A stretch of DNA of 64,000 nt from CAVUCH01 sp963739995 (GCA_963739995.1 CAVUCH010000020.1:1-64000); one strand, 5' to 3'; positions 27,102-36,865 are shown, numbered from the stretch's first letter. Made by a program: numbers and translations. The notes: generated from the sequence alone by a model not told the origin.

Positions 27102-28252
27102 CGCGCGCAGCTGGCTGCTTCGTGCTGGTGCTCGCTGCCGGAACGCTGGTCTCCGGGCAGGCGGGTCAGCCCCTTCCGGCCCTCACCTTCATCTCGCCGT
27201 TGGCCGACACCTACGTGAACGGCCCGACCACTCTGCGAGTACGGGTCGATCCGGCGCGCACACCCGTCCTTGAGATCAGCGTCTTCGCGGACGGGCAGAT
27301 CGTGTGCACCCTTCAGCGCCCGCCGTACGAATGCGCGTGGGATGCTGGCCTTACGCTGCGCGAGCACGTGCTGCGCGCGACCGCCACCCTCGCCGATGGC
27401 ACCCGGCTCGTGACGAACCTGCGCAGCCGCGCCGCGGGGTACGTGGAGCAGGTGGACGTCGATGCCGTCCAGGTTACGGTCACGGTGACGGACGGCGAAG
27501 GCAACCTGGTGCGACGGCTGCCGCAGGACGCGTTCCGCGTGCGCGAGGACGGCGTACCGCAGGCAATCACCGCGTTCTCGAACGATAACATCCCCCTCGA
27601 GATCGTCGTGGCCCTCGACGTGAGCTACAGCATGACCGACGCCATGCCCTCGCTGAAGATGGCGGCCGGGAAGTTCCTGGGGAGCCTGCGGCCGGCCGAC
27701 CGCGTGACGCTGCTGGCGTTCAACGACAACATCTTCACGCTTGCGCGGCAGTCCACCGACACGGCGCAGCGCGTCCGCGCTGTCGACCGGCTTGCGCCAT
27801 GGGGAGGCACTGCGTTGTACGACGCGATCCTCACGTCGATGAATGTGCTCGGGCGTCAGTCTGGACGGCGGTCGCTCGTGGTGTTCAGCGATGGGGAAGA
27901 CCAGTCGAGCGTGGCCACTCTCAAGCGCGTGGAGACGCGCATGGAGACCAGCGATGCCACGATCTACCCGATCGGGCTGGGACGCGGGATCAGGGAGAGT
28001 GGTCTGCGCGCAATTCTGGATCGGCTGGCAGAGGTCAGTGGCGGACGCGCCTTCCTCACCGAGCGAATCGACCGCCTGCAGGAGAACTTTGGGGCTATAG
28101 TCGAGGAATTGTCCAGCCAGTACCTGCTCGCGTACGTCCCGATCAATGGCACGCGGGATGGGGGATGGCGGCGCATCGAGGTCGATGTGGCCGGCGGCAA
28201 GTACCGCGTGCGCGCGCGCCAGGGCTATCGGGCCGCGTCACCGCGGCGGTGA
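27098..28252 (+). CDS. Exported VWA-domain protein
   Basis: 384 residues. The signal peptide (CFVLVLAAGTLVSGQAG) is followed by an Ig-like strand region at about 30-120, then VWA-domain sequence with an intact MIDAS motif DVSYSMT (Asp174) and later VVFSDGEDQSS. The C-terminal part (SSQYLLAYVPINGTRDGGWRRIEVDV) matches the tail of acidobacterial VWFA-related proteins. An intact MIDAS suggests metal-dependent protein binding in the periplasm. It overlaps the upstream unknown gene by 4 bases and precedes a second, degenerate-MIDAS VWA protein. Confidence 0.85.
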   Translation: MTRAAGCFVLVLAAGTLVSGQAGQPLPALTFISPLADTYVNGPTTLRVRVDPARTPVLEISVFADGQIVCTLQRPPYECAWDAGLTLREHVLRATATLADGTRLVTNLRSRAAGYVEQVDVDAVQVTVTVTDGEGNLVRRLPQDAFRVREDGVPQAITAFSNDNIPLEIVVALDVSYSMTDAMPSLKMAAGKFLGSLRPADRVTLLAFNDNIFTLARQSTDTAQRVRAVDRLAPWGGTALYDAILTSMNVLGRQSGRRSLVVFSDGEDQSSVATLKRVETRMETSDATIYPIGLGRGIRESGLRAILDRLAEVSGGRAFLTERIDRLQENFGAIVEELSSQYLLAYVPINGTRDGGWRRIEVDVAGGKYRVRARQGYRAASPRR

Positions 28253-28263
28253 AAGGGGAGCGC

Positions 28264-31065
28264 GTGCGCAACCGTCGTCTGATCCTGGCGCTCGGGGCCG
28301 TCCTGGTGTCGTCCTCGTGGTCCGCGGCGCAGGATCCCCCCGCCGGACAGCCGACGTTCCGCGCCACCATCGAGCGTGTCGTGATCGACGCGGCCGTAGT
28401 CGACCAGGCGGGCCGCCCGATCACCGACGTGACCGCTGCCGAGTTCGACCTGAAGGTCGACGGCAAGCCGCGCGGCATTCTCAGTGTCGAGTTCCTCCCG
28501 CATCTCGCCGAACCGGCCGCGCCGGTGCCCGCGACCGGTTTCGCGGCGTTCAGCACGAACGAGCGCGCCCAGGCGGGTCGGCTCGTGCTCATCGCCATCG
28601 ATCAGAACACCATCAGCATCGGGCGCGGCCGGAGCGCCTTCCTCTCTGCGACGGCGCTGCTCGACCGGCTGGCGCCCGAGGATCGCGTGGGTGTCGTCGC
28701 CTTTCCGCGCGGTCCCCGGCTGGAGTTCACCACCGATCGCAAGGCGGTCGACGGTACCCTGCAGAAGGTGATCGGCACCGCGCAGCACACGCTGAATGAA
28801 GTCCAGCTGAGCCCAACGGAGGTGCTGTCGCTCACGCGGGGCGACAACCGGCACCTCGATACGGTGATCGACCGTGAGTGCCAGTTTGTGTTCGCCACGG
28901 ACGCCGACCCGCTCGCGCGAGAGCAGGAGATGGCGAACTGCCGTTCGAACGTGGAACAGGAGGCGCGATCGCTCGCCATTCTGCTCCGCGAGCAGACGAC
29001 GTCCTCGCTCAACATGCTGCGGGCGATCGTTACACAGCTGAAGCGCATTCCGGCACCGAAGACGCTCGTCTGGGTCTCGCAGGGCATGCTCGCCGATGAC
29101 CGCCGCCCTGACATCGCGCGTCTTGCCGACGAAGCGCTCGCGGCACGCGTAAACATCTACGTGCTCCACCTCGAGCCGCTGGACCACGCGGACGCCTCTG
29201 CGCCACGCGCGTTCTCCACGTTCACCGAAGACCGCGAACTGATGAGCGAGGGCCTGGAGTTCCTGGCCGGTGTCGGCCGCGGGGCCCTCTTCCGCACGTC
29301 GGGCGGCGCCGACTTCGCCTTCACGCGAATCGCCAACGAGCTGGCAGGATCCTACCTGCTGACGATCGAACCGGAGCCGTCGGATCGCGACGGGCGCATG
29401 CACGATCTCGACCTGAAGGTGCGCCGCCCAGGCGCCGTGGTGCGCTCGAGGCACCGCTTTACGGTCGTCCCGACACCCCGCGGATCGGCGGCGCCCGAGG
29501 AACAGGTCACGACGCTGCTCCGCGCACCCCTGCTCGCAGCGGAGCTGCCGATGAAGCTCGCAACCTACTCGCTCGCGAGCGGCGACAAAGGACGTGTGCG
29601 CGTGATGCTCGGGACGGAACTGGGAGGGCCGACGAGTGCCCCCGACGACGTGGCGCTCGGCTTTGTCATCGCCGACGAGAAGGGAAAGGTGGTGCGCGAC
29701 GGGTACCAGCAGGCACGGCTTGCACCGATGGTCACGGGGGTAGCGTCGCCATTGCAGTATAACGGCCTGATCGAGCTGGCACCGGGCACCTACAAGATGC
29801 GGTTTGCCGCCATCGACGGCAGCGGACGCCAGGGCAGCCTGGAACACCGCTTCCAGGTTGCGCTTGCGTCAGGTGGCGGCCTCACGCTCGGCAGCCTGGT
29901 CCTGGCGCCCCTTGCGGGTGACCGCGGCCTGCGAGCGCCCGCGCGCGCGACCGTCGCCGTGCCGTTCCAGGCGTATGCGGATCTCCGCGTGGCCCGGGGC
30001 CTGGCGCCTGACGCGGTGCGCGTCCGCGTCGAGGTCACTGATCGCGCCGCGGGCGAGGTGCTCACAGCCGCCGACGGCCAGGTGCTGCCCGGATCGGATG
30101 CGAATGGCCCCGCGGCCCAGGCGCGCTTGCCCGTGGAACTCGTCCCGCCCGGCGAGTACGATGCGACACTCATCGTGAGCGCTGGCGATGGCGAACCGGT
30201 GCGCCTCACCCGCCCCTTCGATCTCGTGACGGCAGTCGCGCCCGTCGAAGGGCTGTTCGCCGATGACATACGCCACCTGCCAGCCTCGGGCAACGATTCC
30301 CTGCTGGTGGCCGCCTACGTCGGGCCGGTGCTCGAACAGGCGCTTGCCGTGGACGGGGCGGGTGCCGATCCCGCGACGCGTGAAACCCTGGCGGCATGGG
30401 TCCGGGGCGCGGCCGTGTCGGAGGACGCGCTGCCCCGCGATCCGGCATCGGGCCCCCTCCTGAGCACGACCATGGCGCGAGGCATCGCCCGGTTGCGCCG
30501 CGGTGATCTCGAGCCCGCGGCGGCCGCGTTCCGCACCGCGATCAAGATCGCATCCGACTTCCCGCCGGCCGCTGTCTACCTGGGGGCGTGTTATGCAGCC
30601 GGCGGTCGCGACCGCGAGGCCGCCGGCGCGTGGCAGCTCGTGCTGGCGCTCGGACAGGAGGACGCAGTCGTCTATCGGCTCACCGCCGATGCGTTGCTGC
30701 GGCTGGGCGATGCGGCGGCCGCTGACGACGTGCTGAAGGACGCGGTGCGCGCGTTCCCGCAGGACGCCGAGCTCACGCGACGCGTGGCGCTGGCGCGCGC
30801 GTCCGCTGGGGATGCGGCGCAGGCACTCGACCTCATCGAACCGCTGCTGGCCGGAGGGTCGGTCGAACCGGATGTGCAGGTGCTCGCCGTGAAGCTGGCC
30901 ATCGCCCTTGCCGCAGCGAATACCACGAGCGATCACGCGGAGGATCTCGCCCGTCTGCAGCGCTACAGCCAGTTGCTGGCTCGTGGCCAGGAGCGGCCGC
31001 CGCCGCTCATCGCGCATTGGATTCGCCACCTGGAGGGCGGGACGCCGGCATCCACTCGCCCCTGA
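28264..31065 (+). CDS. VWFA-related acidobacterial protein with C-terminal TPR
   Basis: 933 residues from GTG 28264, preceded by GGGGAG; GTG 28249, overlapping the upstream stop, is an alternative. A signal peptide ends SAAQD. The acidobacterial VWFA-related domain (about 30-380) has LIAIDQNTISIGRG in place of a classical DxSxS, so metal binding may be lost, and ends SYLLTIEPEPSDRDGRMHDLDLKV. The middle region is beta-rich, and from about residue 730 TPR-like helices appear (ARLRRGDLEPAAAAFRTAI, AAVYLGACYAAGGRD). The combination suggests a periplasmic scaffold working with the preceding VWA protein. Confidence 0.82.
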   Translation: MRNRRLILALGAVLVSSSWSAAQDPPAGQPTFRATIERVVIDAAVVDQAGRPITDVTAAEFDLKVDGKPRGILSVEFLPHLAEPAAPVPATGFAAFSTNERAQAGRLVLIAIDQNTISIGRGRSAFLSATALLDRLAPEDRVGVVAFPRGPRLEFTTDRKAVDGTLQKVIGTAQHTLNEVQLSPTEVLSLTRGDNRHLDTVIDRECQFVFATDADPLAREQEMANCRSNVEQEARSLAILLREQTTSSLNMLRAIVTQLKRIPAPKTLVWVSQGMLADDRRPDIARLADEALAARVNIYVLHLEPLDHADASAPRAFSTFTEDRELMSEGLEFLAGVGRGALFRTSGGADFAFTRIANELAGSYLLTIEPEPSDRDGRMHDLDLKVRRPGAVVRSRHRFTVVPTPRGSAAPEEQVTTLLRAPLLAAELPMKLATYSLASGDKGRVRVMLGTELGGPTSAPDDVALGFVIADEKGKVVRDGYQQARLAPMVTGVASPLQYNGLIELAPGTYKMRFAAIDGSGRQGSLEHRFQVALASGGGLTLGSLVLAPLAGDRGLRAPARATVAVPFQAYADLRVARGLAPDAVRVRVEVTDRAAGEVLTAADGQVLPGSDANGPAAQARLPVELVPPGEYDATLIVSAGDGEPVRLTRPFDLVTAVAPVEGLFADDIRHLPASGNDSLLVAAYVGPVLEQALAVDGAGADPATRETLAAWVRGAAVSEDALPRDPASGPLLSTTMARGIARLRRGDLEPAAAAFRTAIKIASDFPPAAVYLGACYAAGGRDREAAGAWQLVLALGQEDAVVYRLTADALLRLGDAAAADDVLKDAVRAFPQDAELTRRVALARASAGDAAQALDLIEPLLAGGSVEPDVQVLAVKLAIALAAANTTSDHAEDLARLQRYSQLLARGQERPPPLIAHWIRHLEGGTPASTRP

Positions 31066-31118
31066 GGACGCGGAGCGAACAGCCATCTGGCTCCGCTTGA
31101 GGCAACCCCTGACTCAGC

Positions 31119-32714
31119 TCACCGCGCGCGGATGGCGTCGGCAATCGACAGGATGGAGATTCCCTCGTTCGCCGCATACGTGCCGGACTTGCCGTTCAAG
31201 CACCTCATCCCAATCTTCCCGCCGCTGTGGTGCAGGGCGACCACCTGCCAGAGCCCGGCGTTGAATACCGGCGAGCCGGAGCTGCCCCCCTCGGTCGGCG
31301 CGCGGTAGTGCATCCGCCATACGCCGGGAATGGGAGGCTTGCCGGCGGGTGGGCCTTCGTGGTCGATCAGCTCGTTGTCCTGGAACGAGAACGCCAGGTC
31401 GCGTCCGCCGGGATGACCGATGACGTACACGCGTGGGCCCTCATCGAGCAGCGGCAGCGCGCGTGCGACCGGCAGCGGCGGAATACCGAGCACCGGGCGC
31501 GCCAGGCGCACGAGCGTCGCATCATGCGCCTCCACCGGGGACGACCACACGATCTCGCTCACGGGAAACGGATCGTGACCGGTCGCCGCCTCGAAGACGA
31601 CCTCCGCTTCGTCGGGCCGAATGCCGGGTACGGCGCCAAGCGGGTTGATCACGTGAGCGTTGGTCAGAACGAGTAACTCGTCGGCGGCGGGCAGCCCCAG
31701 GTCCCCGCCGCGCACGAGGAACCCTGTGCCGATGCGCCCGCCAAGTCTGGCGCGCACAGCAGCGACGCCGACCGCGCGATCGAGCCCGGTTTTCCACCAC
31801 TGGTAGGTGCGGGTCCCCTCCGTGCCAAGGACGGCTTGCAACTGCTCGTTCGATGGCGAAGGTGCCTCGCGCACCCGCTGCACCTGCGCCGGTGTGAGGT
31901 CGAGCGCCCCGCCAGGCAGCTGCGCCAGACGCGCCCGGAGGATGTTGACGAGATCGCGCCCTCGCGCATCCTCCCGTTCGAGATCCCAGATGTCGGTGAA
32001 CTGCCGCAGCGTGCTGGCCACCTGGAAGGCGCGCGCGTGGTCGTCGGCGACGTACGCGTGGACGGCCTCTTCCACGGCCGCCCAGTCGCCGAGCCCGAGC
32101 GAGGCTTCCGCCCGCGTCGGCAGGAACCACTCGTCGCGCTCGGCCGCCGGGGTGGCATCCAGCGTGCGGACCAGCGTATCCGCCAGCCCGCGGACATCCG
32201 GTTTCCCGGGAACGTGGACACCAAGCCTCCGGGCTCGGGTGAGCAGCGCGAGGAGATTGATCCCGTGCCACGTATTGGCCGGGTTTTCCTCATAGGGGGC
32301 GCGATACGCGGCAATGGCCGCCTTCAGCGCGTCGCGCGACGGGGCGGTGGATTTGTCGCCGGCGTCGAAGAAGATCTGCTTGTGGGCGCGCCCGAGCAGA
32401 CCCGACGCCTCGGCGCGCTCGGGGTGACTTGCGGGGAGCCGGCGGGCCAGCACCCGCAGCACATCGATTGCCACCGTCGCGTGGCCGGTCTCGATCAGGC
32501 ACTGGGCGTACAGGCGCCGATTCTTCGGGTCGTCCGGATCACGACGGCTCACCGCTTCCGCGAGACGGCCCATGCGTTCGTACTCGCGGGCGTTGCGCAG
32601 TTCCTCGACGAGGCCCTTCGCCTCGGCGAGTTCCTCCCCGCTGACACCGGCGAGCTTCTTCAGCGCGTCCTGTGCACGGCCACGCAGCGATTCGAGATCG
32701 ATCGTCGGCTGCAT
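31119..32714 (-). CDS. TPR-fused trypsin-like serine protease
   Basis: 531 residues, no signal peptide. The N-terminal half is a helical TPR-like region resembling the TRAF-binding/DUF4071 module (DRLYAQCLIETG-type repeats, ENPANTWHGINLLALL). The C-terminal half is a trypsin-like protease with catalytic residues visible as LTNAHV (His, about 355), HDATLVRL (Asp, about 395) and GGSSGSPVF (Ser, about 476). It is the last gene of a three-gene reverse operon, 4 bases after the alpha/beta hydrolase gene. A cytoplasmic protease regulated by a TPR sensor is typical of conflict or effector systems, but this role is inferred. Confidence 0.85.
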   Translation of the reverse strand: MQPTIDLESLRGRAQDALKKLAGVSGEELAEAKGLVEELRNAREYERMGRLAEAVSRRDPDDPKNRRLYAQCLIETGHATVAIDVLRVLARRLPASHPERAEASGLLGRAHKQIFFDAGDKSTAPSRDALKAAIAAYRAPYEENPANTWHGINLLALLTRARRLGVHVPGKPDVRGLADTLVRTLDATPAAERDEWFLPTRAEASLGLGDWAAVEEAVHAYVADDHARAFQVASTLRQFTDIWDLEREDARGRDLVNILRARLAQLPGGALDLTPAQVQRVREAPSPSNEQLQAVLGTEGTRTYQWWKTGLDRAVGVAAVRARLGGRIGTGFLVRGGDLGLPAADELLVLTNAHVINPLGAVPGIRPDEAEVVFEAATGHDPFPVSEIVWSSPVEAHDATLVRLARPVLGIPPLPVARALPLLDEGPRVYVIGHPGGRDLAFSFQDNELIDHEGPPAGKPPIPGVWRMHYRAPTEGGSSGSPVFNAGLWQVVALHHSGGKIGMRCLNGKSGTYAANEGISILSIADAIRAR

Positions 32715-32718
32715 GGTG

Positions 32719-33663
32719 TCAAACGCCGAGCATCCGCCCGAGCGCAGCCCCGAATGCCGGTTGCCGCATGTACTTGGTGGCGGAATGCCGCCAGGCGCCC
32801 TCGTTCTGCACGGGGATATCCTCCACGGCGGTGCCGCCGGGCCTGCCGTAATCGCTCGCAAGCTGCGGGTCGAACCCGCAAACCGGATCGAGGCGATCGA
32901 AGAGATTCGTCCAGCCGCCAGTCACTTTGCGGGACGGGAACCCGTCCGCACGGCTCCACTCCGGCTTCAGCTTGTCCTGAATCTCGTCGAGGCCGAGGGG
33001 ACTGCCGATGGTGATGAGCCCGTCGATGGTCGCGCAGTGATCGAGGCGCTTCAGGCAGTCGTAGGCGATGACAGTGCCCATGCTATGGGAGACGACGACG
33101 TGCGGGCGCGTGACAGGGGGCGCGCACACCACCTCGAGAAACCGCTGCCGAATCGTTTGCTGAATGTGAACGGCCGGGCGGCCTGGGGGTCCGTACTCGA
33201 CATCGAACAGGTAGTGATGCACGTCACGCAGAAACGCGTTCATGACACGCTGCTTGAGAAACCAGGGCAGTGGGACGCGTTCGAGAGTGCCCTGCCTGGG
33301 GGCCGCCGCGAGCGCCGGACCGGGTCCCGCCGCGGTCACCTCGTCCTCCGGCTCCCCGGTCAGCGTCCCCCGGAGGCGCGCGATGAACTCGGCCTCCTCC
33401 GGCGTCTGCGGCTGGGGAGGCGGGGCCTCACCGGATCCGTCGATTGCCGCCGGCGTGTTCTCGAGCACCCCTTCGTGCGCAGCGAGATCGCTATCGGGCG
33501 GATCGTAGAGCAGGTCGGCCCAGTACACGAGCGCGCTCGTGATTCCGAGGTCACCGAGGGGCAGCGGTGTCGCGGCACCGGCGAGCGTCTGGCGCCAGAT
33601 GCGCAGCAGGTCGGGGGCCGGCGGCTTGTTCGAGATCCCGTGAATGAACGTCACGTGCGGCAC
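32719..33663 (-). CDS. Alpha/beta hydrolase (esterase/lipase-like)
   Basis: 314 residues from GTG 33663, chosen because AGGAG lies 7 bases upstream and the protein then begins directly with the first strand (PHVTFIHGISN, an HG oxyanion-loop motif). The nucleophile elbow is VVSHSMGTVIAYD with Ser194; a Ser replaces the first Gly of GxSxG. LFDRLDPVCGFD supplies a plausible acid and EGAWRHSATKYM a plausible histidine. No signal peptide is seen. The gene lies between GH108 and protease genes with gaps of 17 and 4 bases. The substrate could be a lipid or an ester and is unknown. Confidence 0.78.
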   Translation of the reverse strand: MPHVTFIHGISNKPPAPDLLRIWRQTLAGAATPLPLGDLGITSALVYWADLLYDPPDSDLAAHEGVLENTPAAIDGSGEAPPPQPQTPEEAEFIARLRGTLTGEPEDEVTAAGPGPALAAAPRQGTLERVPLPWFLKQRVMNAFLRDVHHYLFDVEYGPPGRPAVHIQQTIRQRFLEVVCAPPVTRPHVVVSHSMGTVIAYDCLKRLDHCATIDGLITIGSPLGLDEIQDKLKPEWSRADGFPSRKVTGGWTNLFDRLDPVCGFDPQLASDYGRPGGTAVEDIPVQNEGAWRHSATKYMRQPAFGAALGRMLGV

Positions 33664-33680
33664 ACTGCATCTCCTGAACG

Positions 33681-34304
33681 TCAGCGCTGGTCGAGATCGA
33701 ACGAGGGGTCTTCGCCGATGTCGGGGATGCGGGCAATGGGCTCGCCGGGCTCGGGGCCCCGCGGCGTCAAACCCTCCTGGCCAGGCAGTCCCGCTTCGGC
33801 GCGCAGCGCACGGAGCCTGTTCAGCCATCCTTTGAGGAACACGGCCTGATTCGGCTTGCGCGCGACGATCGCGCGATAGAACGCCTCGCGCGCGTCGCAG
33901 TATGCGAGCACGGTCTCACCGGCGTCGCACGACTCCAGGGCGAGAGCCGTGGCCGGACCGAAGTCGCCGTCCGCCGGACAGCGGACGGCTGCCTGGAGGA
34001 ACCGCACCGCGCGCCCGGGACCCATGTTGACCGCTGTATCGAAGTGCACCAGATCCAGTGGCCCCGACAACAGATCGCAACGCGGCGGCACCCAGTAGTT
34101 GGACTCGTAGATGGCGTGCATCTCGGCATCCTCGATGATCCGCACCGAACGCGGCGGCAGCCCCTGCCGCACCCGCCACGTGTCGTAGACCTTCTGCGTC
34201 ACACCCTTGTTGGTGGCGCCGCCAGGATCGGCCGGGTGATCGACGAAACCGCCTTCCCATCGGAGGATGAACGGCAGCGACATGTCGAATCGGGCGCTGG
34301 GCAT
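33681..34304 (-). CDS. GH108 lysozyme-like peptidoglycan hydrolase
   Basis: 207 residues. The N-terminus contains the GH108 signature RWEGGFVDHPADPGGATNKG with presumed catalytic Glu17, then a peptidoglycan-binding-3-type region (VNMGPGRAVRFLQAAV, DGDFGPATALAL). The family cleaves murein, as in phage endolysins and ZliS-type secretion activators. No signal peptide is present, so release would need a holin, secretion system or cell lysis. It has GAGGTGA about 8 bases before the ATG and is the first gene of the three-hydrolase operon. No phage structural genes flank it. Confidence 0.88.
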   Translation of the reverse strand: MPSARFDMSLPFILRWEGGFVDHPADPGGATNKGVTQKVYDTWRVRQGLPPRSVRIIEDAEMHAIYESNYWVPPRCDLLSGPLDLVHFDTAVNMGPGRAVRFLQAAVRCPADGDFGPATALALESCDAGETVLAYCDAREAFYRAIVARKPNQAVFLKGWLNRLRALRAEAGLPGQEGLTPRGPEPGEPIARIPDIGEDPSFDLDQR

Positions 34305-34491
34305 CGTGTGTCACCTCGTGTTCGAAGCCGCGCGCCTGCGCGGGCGCGCATCGGCCAGCCCGGTGTGAAGACGACAGCCGCCGGCGGTGCGCTTCTCCTG
34401 TTCGAGTGTTGCGAGGAGCGGATATTCCACGTTCCCTCGCGTCGCTGTCAAGTGGCGGTGCCGGCCGGGAATGCCGTCCCGGCGACGACGA

Positions 34492-35160
34492 TCACGGACG
34501 GGCGGGGGAGCGCACCGTCAGGTCGCGAACCCAGATGTCCTTGAACTTCATGTTGCCCTGCCCGCCGGAGTGCAGCTGCAGCGCAATTCCCCCGTCCGAC
34601 GACTTCGGGCTCGGATCGGTGAAATCGATCATCTGCACGCCGTTCAGGCGTGCGACATAGCGGTTGCCCTCGACCTTGAGCAGGTACTCGTTCCATTCAC
34701 CCTTGCGGACGACGGTTTCGTTCTCGGGCGCAGGCCACACGACCCAGTCGCGGCCGTCGCCGTAGATGCCGCCGGTGTGCTGCATGATCGTGCAGTCCAC
34801 CTCGAACTGCAGGCCCTGCGACACGTCCGCGGTGCCCGGCTTGAAGGCCGTGTGAAAGAAGACGCCGCTGTTGCCGTCCCCTTCGCAGAGAAAGCGCAGC
34901 GACAGGTGGAAGTCGCGGTAGCGCTTCTCGGTCATGAGGTAGCCGTATTCCTTCGTGACAGCCACACCATGAATGACCCCGCTCTCAACGGTCCACTGCT
35001 CTTTGCCCACCTTCACCCATCCCGACAGATCGGTGCCGTTGAACAACGCCACCCAGTCTTCGCCCGGCGCTCTGGGCGCGGCGGCTGGTCCAGACTGCGC
35101 CAGGGCCACCGTTGCCAGGGCCCACATGAGCGCACACGCGTTCGTCAATTGCTTCACCAT
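34492..35160 (-). CDS. DUF1080 (3-keto-disaccharide hydrolase-like) exported protein
   Basis: 222 residues. The signal peptide (LMWALATVALAQSG) is followed by the concanavalin-like DUF1080 fold, recognised by WVALFNGTDLSGWVKVGKEQW near the start, NSGVFFHTAF in the middle and DGGIALQLHSGGQGNMKFKDIWV at the end. Some members hydrolyse 3-keto-disaccharides; substrate specificity is not readable here. It is likely periplasmic. It is divergent from prfC with 73 bases between, and nothing in the operon context narrows its role. Confidence 0.88.
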   Translation of the reverse strand: MVKQLTNACALMWALATVALAQSGPAAAPRAPGEDWVALFNGTDLSGWVKVGKEQWTVESGVIHGVAVTKEYGYLMTEKRYRDFHLSLRFLCEGDGNSGVFFHTAFKPGTADVSQGLQFEVDCTIMQHTGGIYGDGRDWVVWPAPENETVVRKGEWNEYLLKVEGNRYVARLNGVQMIDFTDPSPKSSDGGIALQLHSGGQGNMKFKDIWVRDLTVRSPARP

Positions 35161-35233
35161 GGGCGGCAGTGTACTCCCGTCTGCGCTCCCATGACGGCAA
35201 CGCGCATCGGGCAATTCCGGTTTAGGCAGTACA

Positions 35234-36865
35234 ATGGGCGATCGATCCATGCTGCACAGCCCCGAACTGGACGAGACCCGACTCGTCGCCGACACGCTTG
35301 CGCGGGAGGTCGCGCGTCGCCGGACCTTCGCCATCATCTCCCACCCCGACGCCGGCAAGACGACGCTGACCGAAAAGCTCCTGCTGTACGCCGGTGCCAT
35401 CGAGCTGGCCGGGGCCGTTCGCGGCGGCAAGGCCCGTCGCCACGCCACCTCGGACTGGATGGAGATGGAGCAGCAGCGGGGCATCTCGATCAGCTCCGCC
35501 GCGCTCGAGTTCGAACTTCACGGCCACCACATCACCCTGCTCGACACGCCCGGCCACCAGGACTTCAGCGAAGATACGTATCGCACGCTGCTGGCCGTCG
35601 ACAGCGTGGTCATGGTGCTCGACGCGGCAAAGGGCATCGAGGCACAGACGCTGAAGCTGTTCGAGGTGTGCCGGGCGCGCGCCATCCCCGTGCTCACGTT
35701 CGTCAACAAGCTGGATCAACCGTCGAAGGATCCATTCGAACTGATGGACGACATCGAGCGCGTCCTGGGCATTGCCGCCGCCCCGATGAACTGGCCCCTC
35801 GGTGACGGGCTGGACTTTCGTGGCGTCTACGATCTCGAGGCGCGCGCCGTGCTGCTGTACGAGCGCCAGCGCGCCGGCGTCCGCAACGAGCCGGTGGCCG
35901 TCACCGACGCCGCGGACCCCAGCGTCGCGGAGACGATCGGACCCGAACGGCAGCGGGCCTTGATCGAAGCGGTCGCAATGATCGTCGGCGCCGGGACCAC
36001 CTTCGATCGGACCGCCTACCGGGAAGGGCGCCAGACGCCGGTTTTCTTCGGCAGCGCGCTGAATGACTTCGGCGTGGAACCCTTCCTCCTGGCGCTGCTC
36101 TCACTGGCGCCGAGCCCGCGCGCGCGCACGACCGAGGCGGACCTGGTCGCGCCCACCGACCCGCATTTCTCCGGGTTCGTGTTCAAGGTCCAGGCGAACA
36201 TGAACCCCCGGCACCGCGATCGGGTGGCGTTTCTGCGGGTCTGCTCGGGACGCCTCGTGAAGGACATGCCTGCCGAACACGAGCGCCTCGGCACCACGCT
36301 GCGGCTCTCCCGCGTCTACCGCTTCTTCGGCCGCGGGCGTGAAACCGTGCCGGAGGCGTACGCGGGCGACGTGGTCGGGCTGGTGAACCCCGGGCAACTC
36401 GCGATCGGGGACACGCTGTATTCCGGCAAGCGCGTGCGGTTTCCGCCGATCCCGCTGTTCCCCCCCGAGCGGTTCGCGATCGTCAGCCCCACGGACACCC
36501 GGCACAAGCGCTTCGACGAGGCCGTGCGCCAGCTGGCCGAGGAGGGCCTTCTCCAGCCGTTCATGCCACAGCACGGCCCCCGCCACCCAATCGTGGGCGT
36601 CGTCGGCGCGTTGCAGTTCGACGTCATCGGGGCGCGGCTGCTGTCCGAGTACGGGATCCGCTGCCAGCTCGAGCCGCTGCCGCACGTCACGGCGCGCTGG
36701 CCGGTGCCGCTCTCCGCCGACGCGCCGCCGGTCAGGCTGCCGACCTCGGGGGTGATGACGGTGCGCGACCGGCGCGATCGCCCGGTGCTGCTGTTCCAGT
36801 CGGACTGGCACCTGCGCTACACGAAGGACGAGAACCCGGCCATTCGCTTCAACGAGTTGCTCTGA
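35234..36865 (+). CDS. prfC: Peptide chain release factor 3
   Basis: 543 residues; the GTPase that recycles RF1/RF2 from the ribosome after termination. G1 is ISHPDAGKTTLTEK near residue 36, G2 RGIS, G3 DTPGHQDFSEDTY and G4 NKLD, with the RF3-type domain 2 and C-terminal domain following (GVVGALQFDVIGARLLSEYG). Length matches the family. ATG 35234 is the longest start, but a TACAAT box covers it (35230-35235); ATG 35249 would fit a transcript beginning just upstream and starts MLHSPELDE. It stands alone between a divergent DUF1080 gene and an rRNA/tRNA methyltransferase-type gene. Confidence 0.93.
   Translation: MGDRSMLHSPELDETRLVADTLAREVARRRTFAIISHPDAGKTTLTEKLLLYAGAIELAGAVRGGKARRHATSDWMEMEQQRGISISSAALEFELHGHHITLLDTPGHQDFSEDTYRTLLAVDSVVMVLDAAKGIEAQTLKLFEVCRARAIPVLTFVNKLDQPSKDPFELMDDIERVLGIAAAPMNWPLGDGLDFRGVYDLEARAVLLYERQRAGVRNEPVAVTDAADPSVAETIGPERQRALIEAVAMIVGAGTTFDRTAYREGRQTPVFFGSALNDFGVEPFLLALLSLAPSPRARTTEADLVAPTDPHFSGFVFKVQANMNPRHRDRVAFLRVCSGRLVKDMPAEHERLGTTLRLSRVYRFFGRGRETVPEAYAGDVVGLVNPGQLAIGDTLYSGKRVRFPPIPLFPPERFAIVSPTDTRHKRFDEAVRQLAEEGLLQPFMPQHGPRHPIVGVVGALQFDVIGARLLSEYGIRCQLEPLPHVTARWPVPLSADAPPVRLPTSGVMTVRDRRDRPVLLFQSDWHLRYTKDENPAIRFNELL

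Noticed and set aside
33681..34304. Prophage endolysin
   Set aside because: No capsid, tail, terminase or integrase genes are found around the GH108 gene; its partners are a hydrolase and a protease.
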